A DNA stretch of 64,000 nucleotides from Phenylobacterium sp. GTDB taxonomy: Bacteria; Pseudomonadota; Alphaproteobacteria; Caulobacterales; Caulobacteraceae. Under the pieces are notes generated by a model. The model was not told where the DNA came from and made no database searches. It saw nothing but the letters and a program-made list of their open reading frames with translations. This document shows positions 11,677 to 20,953 of the stretch, one piece after another. Positions within the stretch are counted from its first letter, which is position 1. Every line of letters begins with the position of its first letter. The stretch covers positions 78,428 to 142,427 of the forward strand of contig NZ_WGNY01000003.1 of the NCBI RefSeq assembly GCF_016124325.1, given 5' to 3'. A program made the translations under genes and the position numbers.

Positions 11677-12585
11677 ATGGCGGACGCGGGGTTTCCGGCG
11701 CGGCCCGGTGCGGCGGCGCCGGGGCGGAGCGTCTATTCGGAGGATGTGGGGGCGGCGATCTGCGCGCGGGTGGCGGCGGGCGAGGGCTTGCGGGCGATCT
11801 GCGCCGACGTGCGCCTGCCGCACCGCACGACGGTGAGGAACTGGGCCAAGGCGCATCCGGACTTCGCCGTGGCGTTGGCCCAGGCCCAGGCGACGGCGCG
11901 GGCGGCGCGGGTGCGGGACGACGACGCGGCGGCGGCCGAGCGGGCGGCGCGGCGCGGGACGATGCGGTGTGGGACGGTGCGGCGTGGGTCCGCGCGGGGC
12001 GGGCGGCCCAGCGCCTATACGCCCGAGATGGGGGCGGCGGTCTGCGCGCGGCTGGAGGCCGGCGAGAGCCTGACCGCCATCGGCGCGGACCCGGCGATGC
12101 CCGCGTACGGGACGGTGCTGAAATGGGTGCGGCTGAACCCCGGGTTCCGGGCCATGTACGCCGCCGCCCGCGCCGTGCAGGGCGACGTGCTGATCGACGA
12201 GGCGTGCGACGTGGCGGCCCAGGCGACGCGCGAGAGCGTGCCGCTGTCGCGGCTGAGGTTCGACGTGATCCGCTGGCGCGCGGCCCTGCTGGCGCCGAAG
12301 AAGTACGCCGACGTCGGCGCGGCGGCGGCGGGGCCGGTGGTGTTCTTCGCCATGCGCTTCGAGCGCGGGCCGAACGGGACCGTGCTGTGCGCGCCGCCGC
12401 GCAATGCGCGCGAGGCGCAGGCGTGGGTGGCGGCGACCGGCGAGCCCTATGCGGCCGGGATCGGCCCCACCGGCGAGATCCGCCCGCCGCTGACCGGCGC
12501 CGAGGACTGGATGGCGCAGGGGGCGGCCGAGGGGGCGGCGGAGGACGCGGCGGCGGACGCGGCGCTGCTCAGAACGCCGCGCTGA
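11677..12585 (+). CDS. Terminase-small-subunit-like / HTH protein with internally duplicated domain
   Basis: Two copies of 'Y[ST]..[VM]GAA[IV]CAR.[AE]AGE.L.AI.AD...P..TV..W...[HN]P.F'; second continues 'GDVLIDEACDVA'. Confidence 0.65.
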   Translation: MADAGFPARPGAAAPGRSVYSEDVGAAICARVAAGEGLRAICADVRLPHRTTVRNWAKAHPDFAVALAQAQATARAARVRDDDAAAAERAARRGTMRCGTVRRGSARGGRPSAYTPEMGAAVCARLEAGESLTAIGADPAMPAYGTVLKWVRLNPGFRAMYAAARAVQGDVLIDEACDVAAQATRESVPLSRLRFDVIRWRAALLAPKKYADVGAAAAGPVVFFAMRFERGPNGTVLCAPPRNAREAQAWVAATGEPYAAGIGPTGEIRPPLTGAEDWMAQGAAEGAAEDAAADAALLRTPR

Positions 12586-15013
12586 GCCGCACGCCCACCG
12601 TGCGGGGCCGCTGGGGCGTCAGCTGGCGCACGGAGCCGAAGCTGAACGGGTTGCCGTAGGCGAAGGTGTCGCTGGAGTCGTCGAGGGGGTTCGAGACATA
12701 GGCCGCAAGCCGCCAGGTCTGGTTCGAAAGCTCGGCCGAGAGGCGGGCCCGCAGGTAGTGGCCCATGGGCGGCGAGGCGGTGGAATCGAAGCTCAGCACC
12801 GAGCGGCCGACATAGCTGCCCTCGCCGATCAGCCGCAGGGTCAGGGCCGAGCCGATGGGGCGCCGATAGACGACGAGCAAGCCGCCGGACGTCTTGGGCG
12901 CGCCCGGCAGTTCGGGCGTGACCGGCTGGTCGAAGTCGGGGTTCGGGTGGCGCACCTTGGAGTCGGTGAGGAGGCCGTTCAGCCGCAGCGACAGCCCGAA
13001 CGGCAGGTCGTAACCCACCTCGCCCTCCAGCCCGAGGATCCGGGCGTCGCCGACGTTGGCGGTGTAGGCGAGGCCCGACGGGCGGTAGCGATCGCTCTGG
13101 ATGTTGGACCAGTCGTCGTAATAGGCCGCGACGCGCACCGAGAGGCGATTGTCGAGGCGCCTGAACTTGGCGCCCAGCTCGTAGTTGCGCAGCCGATCGG
13201 GGGCGAAATCGACGCGGGTCGAGCGGATCGGTTGGAACCCGGAGGTGTTGAGGCCGCCGGGCCGGAAGCCCTCGCTGACCAGGGCGTAGACCAGGTCGCC
13301 GTTGGCGAATTCGCGCTGCAGCGTGATCTTCGGCGAGAACCCCTTGGAGTTGCGCCGGCCATCGAACGTCCGCGGCCCGAACGGCGAGCTGATGGTCAGG
13401 TCGGCGGTGGTGTGCACGCGGCTTTCAAAGGCCCGGCCGCCCACGGTCACGGTCCAGCCGTCGCCCAGCTGGTAGGAGCCCTCGCCGTAGAGCGCATATT
13501 CGAACAGGCGGTTCTTGCGGTTCTCGTCGTAGGCCGTGGCGCTCGAGCCCGGCGCGAGGAAGTCGAGGGTCGAGGGCGACTTCTCCAGGGATCGCGCGCC
13601 GTAAACGCCGAGCAGCCATTGGAACGGGCCGGCGCCGGCCGAACGGACCACGACGTCCTCCACCAGCAGGTTGATCCGCGCCTTCTCGAAATAGACGCCG
13701 AGGTCGGTCGCGATGGCGGGGAAGTTCAGGCCGGCGTCGGTGCCCTCGTACTGGCTCGAGAAGACGTGATGCACGTAGCTGGTCGACGAGGTCACCGCGC
13801 CCCAGGAGAACTCGCCGGTGAGCGTCGCGCCGGCGTAGGAGAAGTCGTTGTTGTGCGTCTCCTGCACGCGGTTGCGGCGGTCGTCGGGGGCGCCGCCGGT
13901 TCCCCCGGACGCGCCGGCCTCGGCGGCTATGGCCAGCGACCTCGGCGACGAGGTCATGGCGGCCGTGACGTACTGGGTGTCGTCGGAGCGCAGGTGCTGG
14001 CTGGCGGCGAGCGTGTCCAGGCTCCAGTGCGAGTCGAACCGCACGCGGACGGCCAGCCGTCCGCCGCTGCGCCGGGTCTGGTCCACGTTGGTGATGCGCA
14101 GGTTCACGTCGTCGAGGTAGCCGCCCTGCACCTCGTCGTAGGCCACGAGCCGCACGCCCAGGTGGTCCTTGATGACCGGCACGCTGAGATAGCCGTCGAG
14201 CGCCCGGCTGGTGCTGCCGCCGCGGGTGGTGGCGAGGCTCGCGCTCGCGCCCATCTCCGGCTGCTGCAGGTCGGGCTTGCGCGTGACGATGCGGTAAACG
14301 CCGCCGATCGAGCCCGAGCCGTAGAGCGCGCCCTGGGGCCCCCGCAGGGCCTCCAGCCGGTCCACGTCGACCAGGCGCAGGTCGGGGTCGGGCGCGTTGT
14401 AGTTGATCGGGGCGTCGTCGAGGTAGGTCGAGACGGTCGAGCGGGTCCGCCCCGTGAAGGCGCCGTCCGAGACCCCGCGCACGAGCAGCTTGTTGCGGCC
14501 GGGCCCCAGGTTGGTGGTCAGCATGCCGGCCAGCTGTCCCACGGCGCCGCTGACGTCGGTCGCGCCGGTCGCCTCGATCTGGTCCCGTGGCAGCACGCTG
14601 GCGCCGGCCGGCAGGCGCTCGAGCGCCACGGGTCGCTTGGTCGCGGTGATCACCACCTCGGAGACCAGCGGCGGCGGCTGTTCGGCCGGCGCTTCGGGTT
14701 CGTCGCGCAAGCGGGGCCGCAGACGGGTGATGCGGACCGTGCCGGCGTCAACGACGCGGTAGTCGCAGGGCGCGCCCGCGAGCAGGCGGTCCAGCGCCTC
14801 CTTCAATGTGAACCGGCCCGACAGTTCGACCTGCCCGCCCGGCCCGCAGGCGGCGGTGCCGAGGATCGAGACATTGGCCTGCAGGGCCAGGTCGATCAGG
14901 GCCTCGGCGTAGGAGCGTTGCGGGATGTGGACGCGCAGGCGCGGATCGGCCGCTTCGGCGCGCCCGGCCACGCAGGCGAGGGCGACGCCGCCCACCACCG
15001 TCTGCAGAGACAA
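12569..15013 (-). CDS. TonB-dependent receptor with N-terminal secretin/TonB short domain
   Basis: 'LRVHIPQRSYAEALIDLALQANVSILG' STN domain, plug 'LEALRGPQGALYGSGSIGGVYRIVTRKP', terminal aromatic F; start uncertain (TTG proposed). Confidence 0.85.
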   Translation of the reverse strand: MSLQTVVGGVALACVAGRAEAADPRLRVHIPQRSYAEALIDLALQANVSILGTAACGPGGQVELSGRFTLKEALDRLLAGAPCDYRVVDAGTVRITRLRPRLRDEPEAPAEQPPPLVSEVVITATKRPVALERLPAGASVLPRDQIEATGATDVSGAVGQLAGMLTTNLGPGRNKLLVRGVSDGAFTGRTRSTVSTYLDDAPINYNAPDPDLRLVDVDRLEALRGPQGALYGSGSIGGVYRIVTRKPDLQQPEMGASASLATTRGGSTSRALDGYLSVPVIKDHLGVRLVAYDEVQGGYLDDVNLRITNVDQTRRSGGRLAVRVRFDSHWSLDTLAASQHLRSDDTQYVTAAMTSSPRSLAIAAEAGASGGTGGAPDDRRNRVQETHNNDFSYAGATLTGEFSWGAVTSSTSYVHHVFSSQYEGTDAGLNFPAIATDLGVYFEKARINLLVEDVVVRSAGAGPFQWLLGVYGARSLEKSPSTLDFLAPGSSATAYDENRKNRLFEYALYGEGSYQLGDGWTVTVGGRAFESRVHTTADLTISSPFGPRTFDGRRNSKGFSPKITLQREFANGDLVYALVSEGFRPGGLNTSGFQPIRSTRVDFAPDRLRNYELGAKFRRLDNRLSVRVAAYYDDWSNIQSDRYRPSGLAYTANVGDARILGLEGEVGYDLPFGLSLRLNGLLTDSKVRHPNPDFDQPVTPELPGAPKTSGGLLVVYRRPIGSALTLRLIGEGSYVGRSVLSFDSTASPPMGHYLRARLSAELSNQTWRLAAYVSNPLDDSSDTFAYGNPFSFGSVRQLTPQRPRTVGVRLSAAF

Positions 15014-15150
15014 GCGCGACCGTCGAATGGCTCCACGCGCCCCGGGGTTGTCGGCCCGCCGCAGGATTGCGTCCGAGGGCCACGGCCAAGCCGGAAAGTA
15101 CCGCGCCCACGGAAACCGGCAAGGCCGGGCGCGCCGCCACGGTCCAAGCC

Positions 15151-16494
15151 CTAGCGGCGCGCCTGCGGCCGGGGTCCTGTCGGCGCCGAGCGGCGTCGCG
15201 CGGCGAGGTGAGCCGCGACCCGGGCGCAGAAATCCGCCGCCAGGAAGAAGGTCAGGACGACGATCAGATAGCGATAGCGCTGGACCGGCTGGACGAGGGC
15301 GTAGGGAAGGGACGGGATGATCAGCACGCAGGCCAGATAGAGTCCCGGCCCCGTCGGCGCCTGGAGGATACGCCAGGCGATGGCCGCGAAAGCGGCCAGG
15401 GTGGTGGCCCAGACGAACGCCTGACGGGGCAAGACCAGCGGCGCGTCGTTGCCGAAGATGCGGTACGACCACGTGGGCGGCAGCCAGAATTCGACGAGGT
15501 GCCGCACGGCGATGCGGACCGTCTCGGCCGGATGGGCCCGCTCCCAGGCGGACGTCTGCGCGGCGAGCTCGTCCATGTAGGCCATCTCGCCGACGCGCTC
15601 GACCTCGAGCCGCCCCGGCGCGGCGGGATTGTCGGAGTAGGGATGGATGGCGCGGGCGCGGGCGCGGAAGACCGCGGCGGGATCGTCCGGGGCGACGGCC
15701 GCCGGATGGAAGCCGAGGGCGTGCTCCAGCGGGAAGTTGCCGCGCGCCAGGATGAGCCGGCCGAACTGGCGCTCGTTCCGCAGGCCCCACGGGGCGATGA
15801 AGATCGCCAGGCCCACGGCCATCACCAGGGTCACGCCGGCCCAGCGGCGCACCGGGACGCGCTTCAGGGTCAGCACGCCCAGCGCGCCATAGGCGCCCAG
15901 GGCGGCGGGCGGATTGATCAGCGCGAGCAGGCCGACCAGGACCGCCGACAGGAGATAGTCGCGCGCGCCAAGGGGTTCGTTCCGGCCGTCGAGCCGCAGG
16001 ACCACGAGGAGGCTGGCGGCCAGGAGCGCCGCCGCCACGCCGCCCTCGAAGAGACGCATGCTCACCGTCTCCCACTTGAAATTCATCGGCAGGAGCAGCG
16101 CCGCCGCGAGCGCCGCGAAGCGCCATTCGATGGGCGCGCCCAGGCGGCGGAATGCGAGGTAGAGCGCCAGCAGCGTGGAGCACAGGACGGCGAGGGAGAA
16201 GGCGGTGAGGATCATCTCCGACGTCAGGGACCCCAGGCCGAAGGCGCGATAGACCGTGCCGGCGATCGCGGGGAGGACGGGATTGACCAGCGACGTCGGG
16301 CCCTGTCCGCGGAAGAAGCCGTCGCAGATGCCGCCGGTGCGGGCGAAGCAGTCCGCGGCCTGATAGGTCTCGCAGATCATCGGGCCCAGGCGCCCGTGCT
16401 GGCTCACCCAGACCACCCGCGCCACGAGGCCCACGAGCAGCAGGAGGACGAACGCCGCGCGCTCGTGGCGCTCCAGGAAGCTCCGGAGACTCAT
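15151..16494 (-). CDS. Polytopic membrane protein, glycosyltransferase-39-like
   Basis: Multiple hydrophobic helices; 'MSLRSFLERHERAAFVLLLLVGLVARVVWVSQHG...'. Confidence 0.65.
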   Translation of the reverse strand: MSLRSFLERHERAAFVLLLLVGLVARVVWVSQHGRLGPMICETYQAADCFARTGGICDGFFRGQGPTSLVNPVLPAIAGTVYRAFGLGSLTSEMILTAFSLAVLCSTLLALYLAFRRLGAPIEWRFAALAAALLLPMNFKWETVSMRLFEGGVAAALLAASLLVVLRLDGRNEPLGARDYLLSAVLVGLLALINPPAALGAYGALGVLTLKRVPVRRWAGVTLVMAVGLAIFIAPWGLRNERQFGRLILARGNFPLEHALGFHPAAVAPDDPAAVFRARARAIHPYSDNPAAPGRLEVERVGEMAYMDELAAQTSAWERAHPAETVRIAVRHLVEFWLPPTWSYRIFGNDAPLVLPRQAFVWATTLAAFAAIAWRILQAPTGPGLYLACVLIIPSLPYALVQPVQRYRYLIVVLTFFLAADFCARVAAHLAARRRSAPTGPRPQARR

Positions 16495-16526
16495 GGCCTC
16501 GCCGCCCACAGACGAGCCCTCATCCC

Positions 16527-16748
16527 TTACGTGCGCCGTGGCGGGTCGAAGCCGTCGGGGACGAAGCCGCGGAGGAGGGCTTCGACGGCGACGGTGACGG
16601 GGCCGGAGAGGGGGCGCTTGCCGGCTTCCATCTCCAGGATGCGGCTGGCGCCGTGGTTCTCGTTGAAGCGCAGGGCGCGGGCCAGGTCGGCCGGCGACCA
16701 CCCCATGGCCTCGCGCGCCTGGCGGAGATGATCCGCGGTCTCGATCAC
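16527..16748 (-). CDS. Small XRE-like HTH DNA-binding protein
   Basis: 'MIETADHLRQAREAMGWSPADLARALRFNENHGASRILEMEAGKRPLSGPVTVAVEALL', GTG start. Confidence 0.7.
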   Translation of the reverse strand: MIETADHLRQAREAMGWSPADLARALRFNENHGASRILEMEAGKRPLSGPVTVAVEALLRGFVPDGFDPPRRT

Positions 16749-16997
16749 GGGTCGGTCTCCTTGCGGTGTCGGTTCGTCGCGGGCGGGCCGCCGCCAGCCG
16801 GGCTTCGGTAGCCGGGGCGGGCGTCGGGCGCAACGGGGGCGTGGGCGATACCGCGAGCGCCCCGTCCGCCACGCTTGGCGTGGCCAGCCTCGCCCATGAC
16901 GTGGGGGAGTGGCGCCGCTCGCCTCTCGCGCGAGTCTTGTGTACGGCTGAGATTTGTTAACTAATGTATCGCGGGACGAGATATCGGGGGTTTCCAA

Positions 16998-17684
16998 ATG
17001 GGCAAGGTCTTCGTGGCGGCGCTGGCCGCCGCGGCCGCAACCGCGTTCGCCGCGGCGCCGGGGTACGCAGCCGTATTCGACGATTTCAACCGGCCCGACG
17101 CGGCCGACCTGGGGTCGAACTGGACGCAGGTCGCCGACAGCTCGTTCATCAGCGGGAACCAGGCCGGCGGCGGCATCCAGGCGCTGGCGACCTACAACGG
17201 GACCGAGGGCGCGACCAGCGTGTCGATGGACGTCGCGCTGACGGCCAACGGATTTGGCTATGTGGGCGGGGTGCTCGGCTGGGGTTCGGCGTTCAACTAT
17301 TTCGTGAAGGTGCAGGGGCGTGACGGGGCGTTCCTCAACTACGCGTTCTACACCGGCAACAACGGCGACGGGGACTACTTCACCCTGAAGGAAGGGTTCT
17401 CCACCGGGCGCATCACGGTGACCGTGGCCGGTTCGGTCGTCACGCTCGACATCGTCCCGGACGCCGGCGCGGCCCAGAGCTATTCGCACGACTACGGGAC
17501 CGCGTTCTCCGGCGGCTTGGCCGGCCTCGCCCTCTATCAAGGCGGCCGGGCCGACAACTTCGGCACCGACGGGGCTGTGGGCGGGGGCGGCGTGCCCGAG
17601 CCCGCGACCTGGGCGCTGCTGGTCCTGGGCTTCGGCGCGGCCGGCGCCACGATGCGCCGCCGCCGGGCGGCCCTCGCGGCCTAG
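16998..17684 (+). CDS. PEPxxWA-CTERM sorting-domain secreted protein
   Basis: N-terminal signal peptide; C-terminus 'VPEPATWALLVLGFGAAGATMRRRRAA'. Confidence 0.88.
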   Translation: MGKVFVAALAAAAATAFAAAPGYAAVFDDFNRPDAADLGSNWTQVADSSFISGNQAGGGIQALATYNGTEGATSVSMDVALTANGFGYVGGVLGWGSAFNYFVKVQGRDGAFLNYAFYTGNNGDGDYFTLKEGFSTGRITVTVAGSVVTLDIVPDAGAAQSYSHDYGTAFSGGLAGLALYQGGRADNFGTDGAVGGGGVPEPATWALLVLGFGAAGATMRRRRAALAA

Positions 17685-17692
17685 GGGCGCCC

Positions 17693-17812
17693 GAGAGGCC
17701 TTCCCACCCACGATGAGGCATCGTGAGTGGACCAGAAGGCCTCCAAACTCAAAGACGCGAGCACCTTGATCCCGATTGGCCTGATTCAAGCCGACAGGGA
17801 CGCGCTCTAGCG
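17693..17812. repeat. Composite palindromic intergenic element, copy 1
   Basis: gaggccttcccacccacgatgaggcatcgtgagtggaccagaaggcctc hairpin plus degenerate gagcac...gcgctc second hairpin; homologous to 30246-30370. Confidence 0.8.
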
Positions 17813-18364
17813 CGACTCCCACCAGTCGATCTGGTTCTCGAGGTCGAGGGTGCGGGCGGCGACGTGCCGGGACGCGCACAGGGTGACGGAGAAGCCGTGG
17901 ATGCTGCCGCCCACGCTGAGCTTCCCGCGCATCTCGCAATCCGCCTTGGACCAGTCGCGCCAGAGCTGTTCCTGTTCGGAGAAGCGCGCGGCGATCGACG
18001 CTTTTCCGCTGTCGGCGGGGGCCTGCGCCCACCGGGCCATCAGGGCGTCCGCACGGGCCATGACCCGGTCGTAGCGGGCGCGCCAGGCCTGAGCCGAATA
18101 GTCGCCGCAGACGTTCAGGTCGTACTGGCTCTGGTTGCTCCCATTGTCGCGCAGGCAGGCATCGAGTGCGACGCGGAAGCAAGCCATCTTCTTCGAAGGC
18201 GTGTCGTACGGCGGGGCCACGCAGGCCTGGATCAGCCGCGCCGCCGTGGCCTCGCCGGTGGTCTCGGTCCAGTCGGCGGGCGTGGTCTGCTGGACCTCGG
18301 CGGCGAAGGCGGCGGGCGGGACGGCGGCGAGCACGACGCCGCCGGCGAGGATCGGGAGACGCAT
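17807..18364 (-). CDS. Secreted DUF1311/LprI-like lysozyme-inhibitor-type protein
   Basis: Signal peptide; 'ACFRVALDACLRDN...EQEQLWRDWSKADCEMRGKLSVGGSIHGFSVTLCASRHVAARTLDLE'. Confidence 0.65.
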   Translation of the reverse strand: MRLPILAGGVVLAAVPPAAFAAEVQQTTPADWTETTGEATAARLIQACVAPPYDTPSKKMACFRVALDACLRDNGSNQSQYDLNVCGDYSAQAWRARYDRVMARADALMARWAQAPADSGKASIAARFSEQEQLWRDWSKADCEMRGKLSVGGSIHGFSVTLCASRHVAARTLDLENQIDWWESR

Positions 18365-18542
18365 GGCGCCAGCCTAGCAGAGAACGGGCGCGGACCGGCC
18401 GGGGACCAGCGTCACGCATCTGACATCGGGGCGTCGCGGGGCCGTCGGCGAAGCGTCGCGGGCCCGTCAAGGCGAAGCGCTACGCCACGCCGTCGCGCGT
18501 GAGCCGCCAGCACGGGGGCCTCCCGCGGCGGGGATAGGACAT

Positions 18543-20852
18543 ATGAAATCGAGACTGTTCGCCAGCGCGGCCCTGGCGGCCGCCGCCAGCGCCCTGGCGG
18601 GCGCGGCCCACGCGGCCGAGGCCGCCGCTACCGCCGACGCCGCGTCGGTGCAGGAACTGGTGGTCTACGGCCGCGGCGAGGCGCGCCAGGTGCAGACCAT
18701 CACCCAGCAGGAGATCCAATCCGTCGCGCCGGGCTCGAGCCCGATCAAGATGGTCGAGAAGCTGCCGGGCGTGAACTTCCAGTCGGCCGACGCCTTCGGC
18801 GCCTACGAGTGGTCGACCCGCATCTCGATCCGCGGGTTCAACCAGAACCAGCTGGGCTTCACCCTGGACGGCGTGCCGCTGGGCGACATGAGCTATGGCA
18901 ACTTCAACGGCCTGCACATCAGCCGCGCCATCATCTCGGAAGACCTGGAGCGGGTGGACCTGGCGCAGGGCTCGGGCTCGCTGGAGACGGCCTCGACCTC
19001 GAACCTGGGCGGCACGCTGAAGTTCTTCTCGCGCGATCCGTCGCACGAGGCGGGCGCCACCGTGGCCGGCACCTACGGCAGCGACAGCACGCACCGGATC
19101 TACGTGCGCGCCGAGACCGGCGACCTGCCGTTCGGCGGCCGCGCCTACGCCAGCTTCGTCGACCAGAAGGCCGACAAGTGGAAGGGCGTGGGCGAGCAGA
19201 AGCAGCGCCAGTGGGACTTCAAGGTCGTCCAGCCGCTGGGCGACTTCACCCTGACCGGCTTCTACGACGGCTCGCGCCGGCGCGAGAACGACTATCAGGA
19301 CATGTCGAAGGGAATGATCGCGCGCCTGGGCTACGACTGGGACAACATCTCGGGCGACTACGCCCTGGCGGTGCGGGTCGCCGACATCGCCCACAACCGC
19401 GGCGACACGGGCGCGCCGCCGACCAACCCCGCGGCCGGGACGGTCTATCCGGCGCCGTTCCAGACCGTCGACGACGCCTATTTCAACGCCGCCGGCCTGC
19501 GCGACGACGACCTCTTCGCGCTGACGCTGGAAGGCCCGGTGCTGGAGCAGGTGAGCATCAAGGCGACGGCCTACCACCACAAGAACGACGGCCAGGGGGT
19601 GTGGTTCTCGCCCTACGTGCCCTCGCCCAACGCCTATACGGCGGGCGCCACGAGCGACAACGCGCCGCTCTCGGTGCGCACGACCGAGTACACGATCGAC
19701 CGCGACGGGGCTTTCGGCGTGGCGACGGTGGACCTGGGCGCGCACCAACTGCGCTTCGCCGGCTGGTACGAGAACAACGACTTCGACCAGGCGCGGCGGT
19801 TCTACGGCCTCGACCGGGCGGCCAACAACCGCGACAGCCTGAAGTTCATGCGCAACCCGTTCGCGACCCAGTGGGCGTACACGTTCCGCACCGAGACGCT
19901 GCAGGGCTCGATCGAGGACCAGTGGACGGTCAACGACGCCCTGAAGGTGAACTTCGGCTTCAAGGCGGTGCGGGTGATCAACGACTCGCACACGGTGACC
20001 GGCGCGCCGGTGATCGAAGGCAAGATCGAGTCGAAGGACACCTTCCTGCCGCAGGTGGGCGCGACGTGGCGCATCGGCGACCAGGAGCTGTTCGCCACCT
20101 ACACCGAGAACATGCGGGCGTTCGGCGCGGCGCACACGGGCATCTCGCCCTTCGCCACGACCCAGGCCGGCTTCAACGCCATCCGCGGGACGCTGAAGCC
20201 CGAGACCTCGAAGACCGGCGAGGTGGGCTGGCGCTTCCGCCAGGGCCCGGTGCAGGGCGTGGTCGCGGCCTATTACGTCAAGTTCGACGACCGGCTGATC
20301 GGCACCTCGGCGGGCGCGGGGATCGTGGGCAATCCGACGATCCTGGCCAACGCCGGCGGGGTGACCTCGAAGGGCTTCGAGGCGGCGGCGACCTGGACCA
20401 TCTCGGACGAGTGGTCGCTGTTCGGCTCGTACGCCTACAACGACTCCCAGTATGACGACGACGTGCTGGATTCGACCGGCGCGGTGGCCCAGGCGATCTC
20501 GGGCAAGACCGTGGTGGACACGCCCAAGCACCTGCTGAACGCCCAGGTGAACTACCGCCACGACGGCTGGTTCGCCAATCTGTCGGCGCACTACACGGCC
20601 AAGCGCTTCTACACCTTCACCAACGACCAGAGCGTGCCGTCGTACACGGTGGTGGACGCCACGGTGGGCTACCGCTTCGACGGCGAGGGCTGGACCAAGG
20701 GCCTGGAGATCCAGGTCAACGCCACGAACCTGCTCGACAAGAACTTCGTGTCGACGGTGGGCTCGAACGGCTTCGGCTATTCGGGCGACAACCAGACCCT
20801 GCTGCCGGGCGCGCCCCGGCAGGTGTTCGCCACGATCCGCAAGTCGTTCTGA
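18543..20852 (+). CDS. TonB-dependent receptor
   Basis: Signal peptide, TonB box/plug, 'AQGSGSLETASTSNLGGTLKFFS', C-terminal 'GAPRQVFATIRKSF'. Confidence 0.9.
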   Translation: MKSRLFASAALAAAASALAGAAHAAEAAATADAASVQELVVYGRGEARQVQTITQQEIQSVAPGSSPIKMVEKLPGVNFQSADAFGAYEWSTRISIRGFNQNQLGFTLDGVPLGDMSYGNFNGLHISRAIISEDLERVDLAQGSGSLETASTSNLGGTLKFFSRDPSHEAGATVAGTYGSDSTHRIYVRAETGDLPFGGRAYASFVDQKADKWKGVGEQKQRQWDFKVVQPLGDFTLTGFYDGSRRRENDYQDMSKGMIARLGYDWDNISGDYALAVRVADIAHNRGDTGAPPTNPAAGTVYPAPFQTVDDAYFNAAGLRDDDLFALTLEGPVLEQVSIKATAYHHKNDGQGVWFSPYVPSPNAYTAGATSDNAPLSVRTTEYTIDRDGAFGVATVDLGAHQLRFAGWYENNDFDQARRFYGLDRAANNRDSLKFMRNPFATQWAYTFRTETLQGSIEDQWTVNDALKVNFGFKAVRVINDSHTVTGAPVIEGKIESKDTFLPQVGATWRIGDQELFATYTENMRAFGAAHTGISPFATTQAGFNAIRGTLKPETSKTGEVGWRFRQGPVQGVVAAYYVKFDDRLIGTSAGAGIVGNPTILANAGGVTSKGFEAAATWTISDEWSLFGSYAYNDSQYDDDVLDSTGAVAQAISGKTVVDTPKHLLNAQVNYRHDGWFANLSAHYTAKRFYTFTNDQSVPSYTVVDATVGYRFDGEGWTKGLEIQVNATNLLDKNFVSTVGSNGFGYSGDNQTLLPGAPRQVFATIRKSF

Positions 20853-20901
20853 GCCGACAGCGGGGTTGCGCGCCGGGGCCCGGCGTGGCGCAGTGCCTTC
20901 G

Positions 20902-20940
20902 GAGCCCTTCCCGTTCAAATGGAACGAACGGGAAGGGCTC
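20902..20940 (+). promoter_or_regulatory. Perfect 15-bp-stem hairpin abutting the Shine-Dalgarno of the next gene
   Basis: GAGCCCTTCCCGTTC-AAATGGAAC-GAACGGGAAGGGCTC immediately followed by AGGAGG. Confidence 0.8.
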
Positions 20941-20953
20941 AGGAGGACCGCCC

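Noticed and set aside
12569-16494. FecA-type signalling system (STN-containing TonB receptor)
   Set aside because: The STN domain is present but no FecI sigma factor or FecR anti-sigma gene is adjacent, so a signalling cassette is not supported here.
16527-18470. 647-aa minus-strand ORF spanning the HTH gene, a PEP-CTERM gene and a repeat
   Set aside because: Runs through three unrelated elements; only the last 73 codons (HTH) look real.
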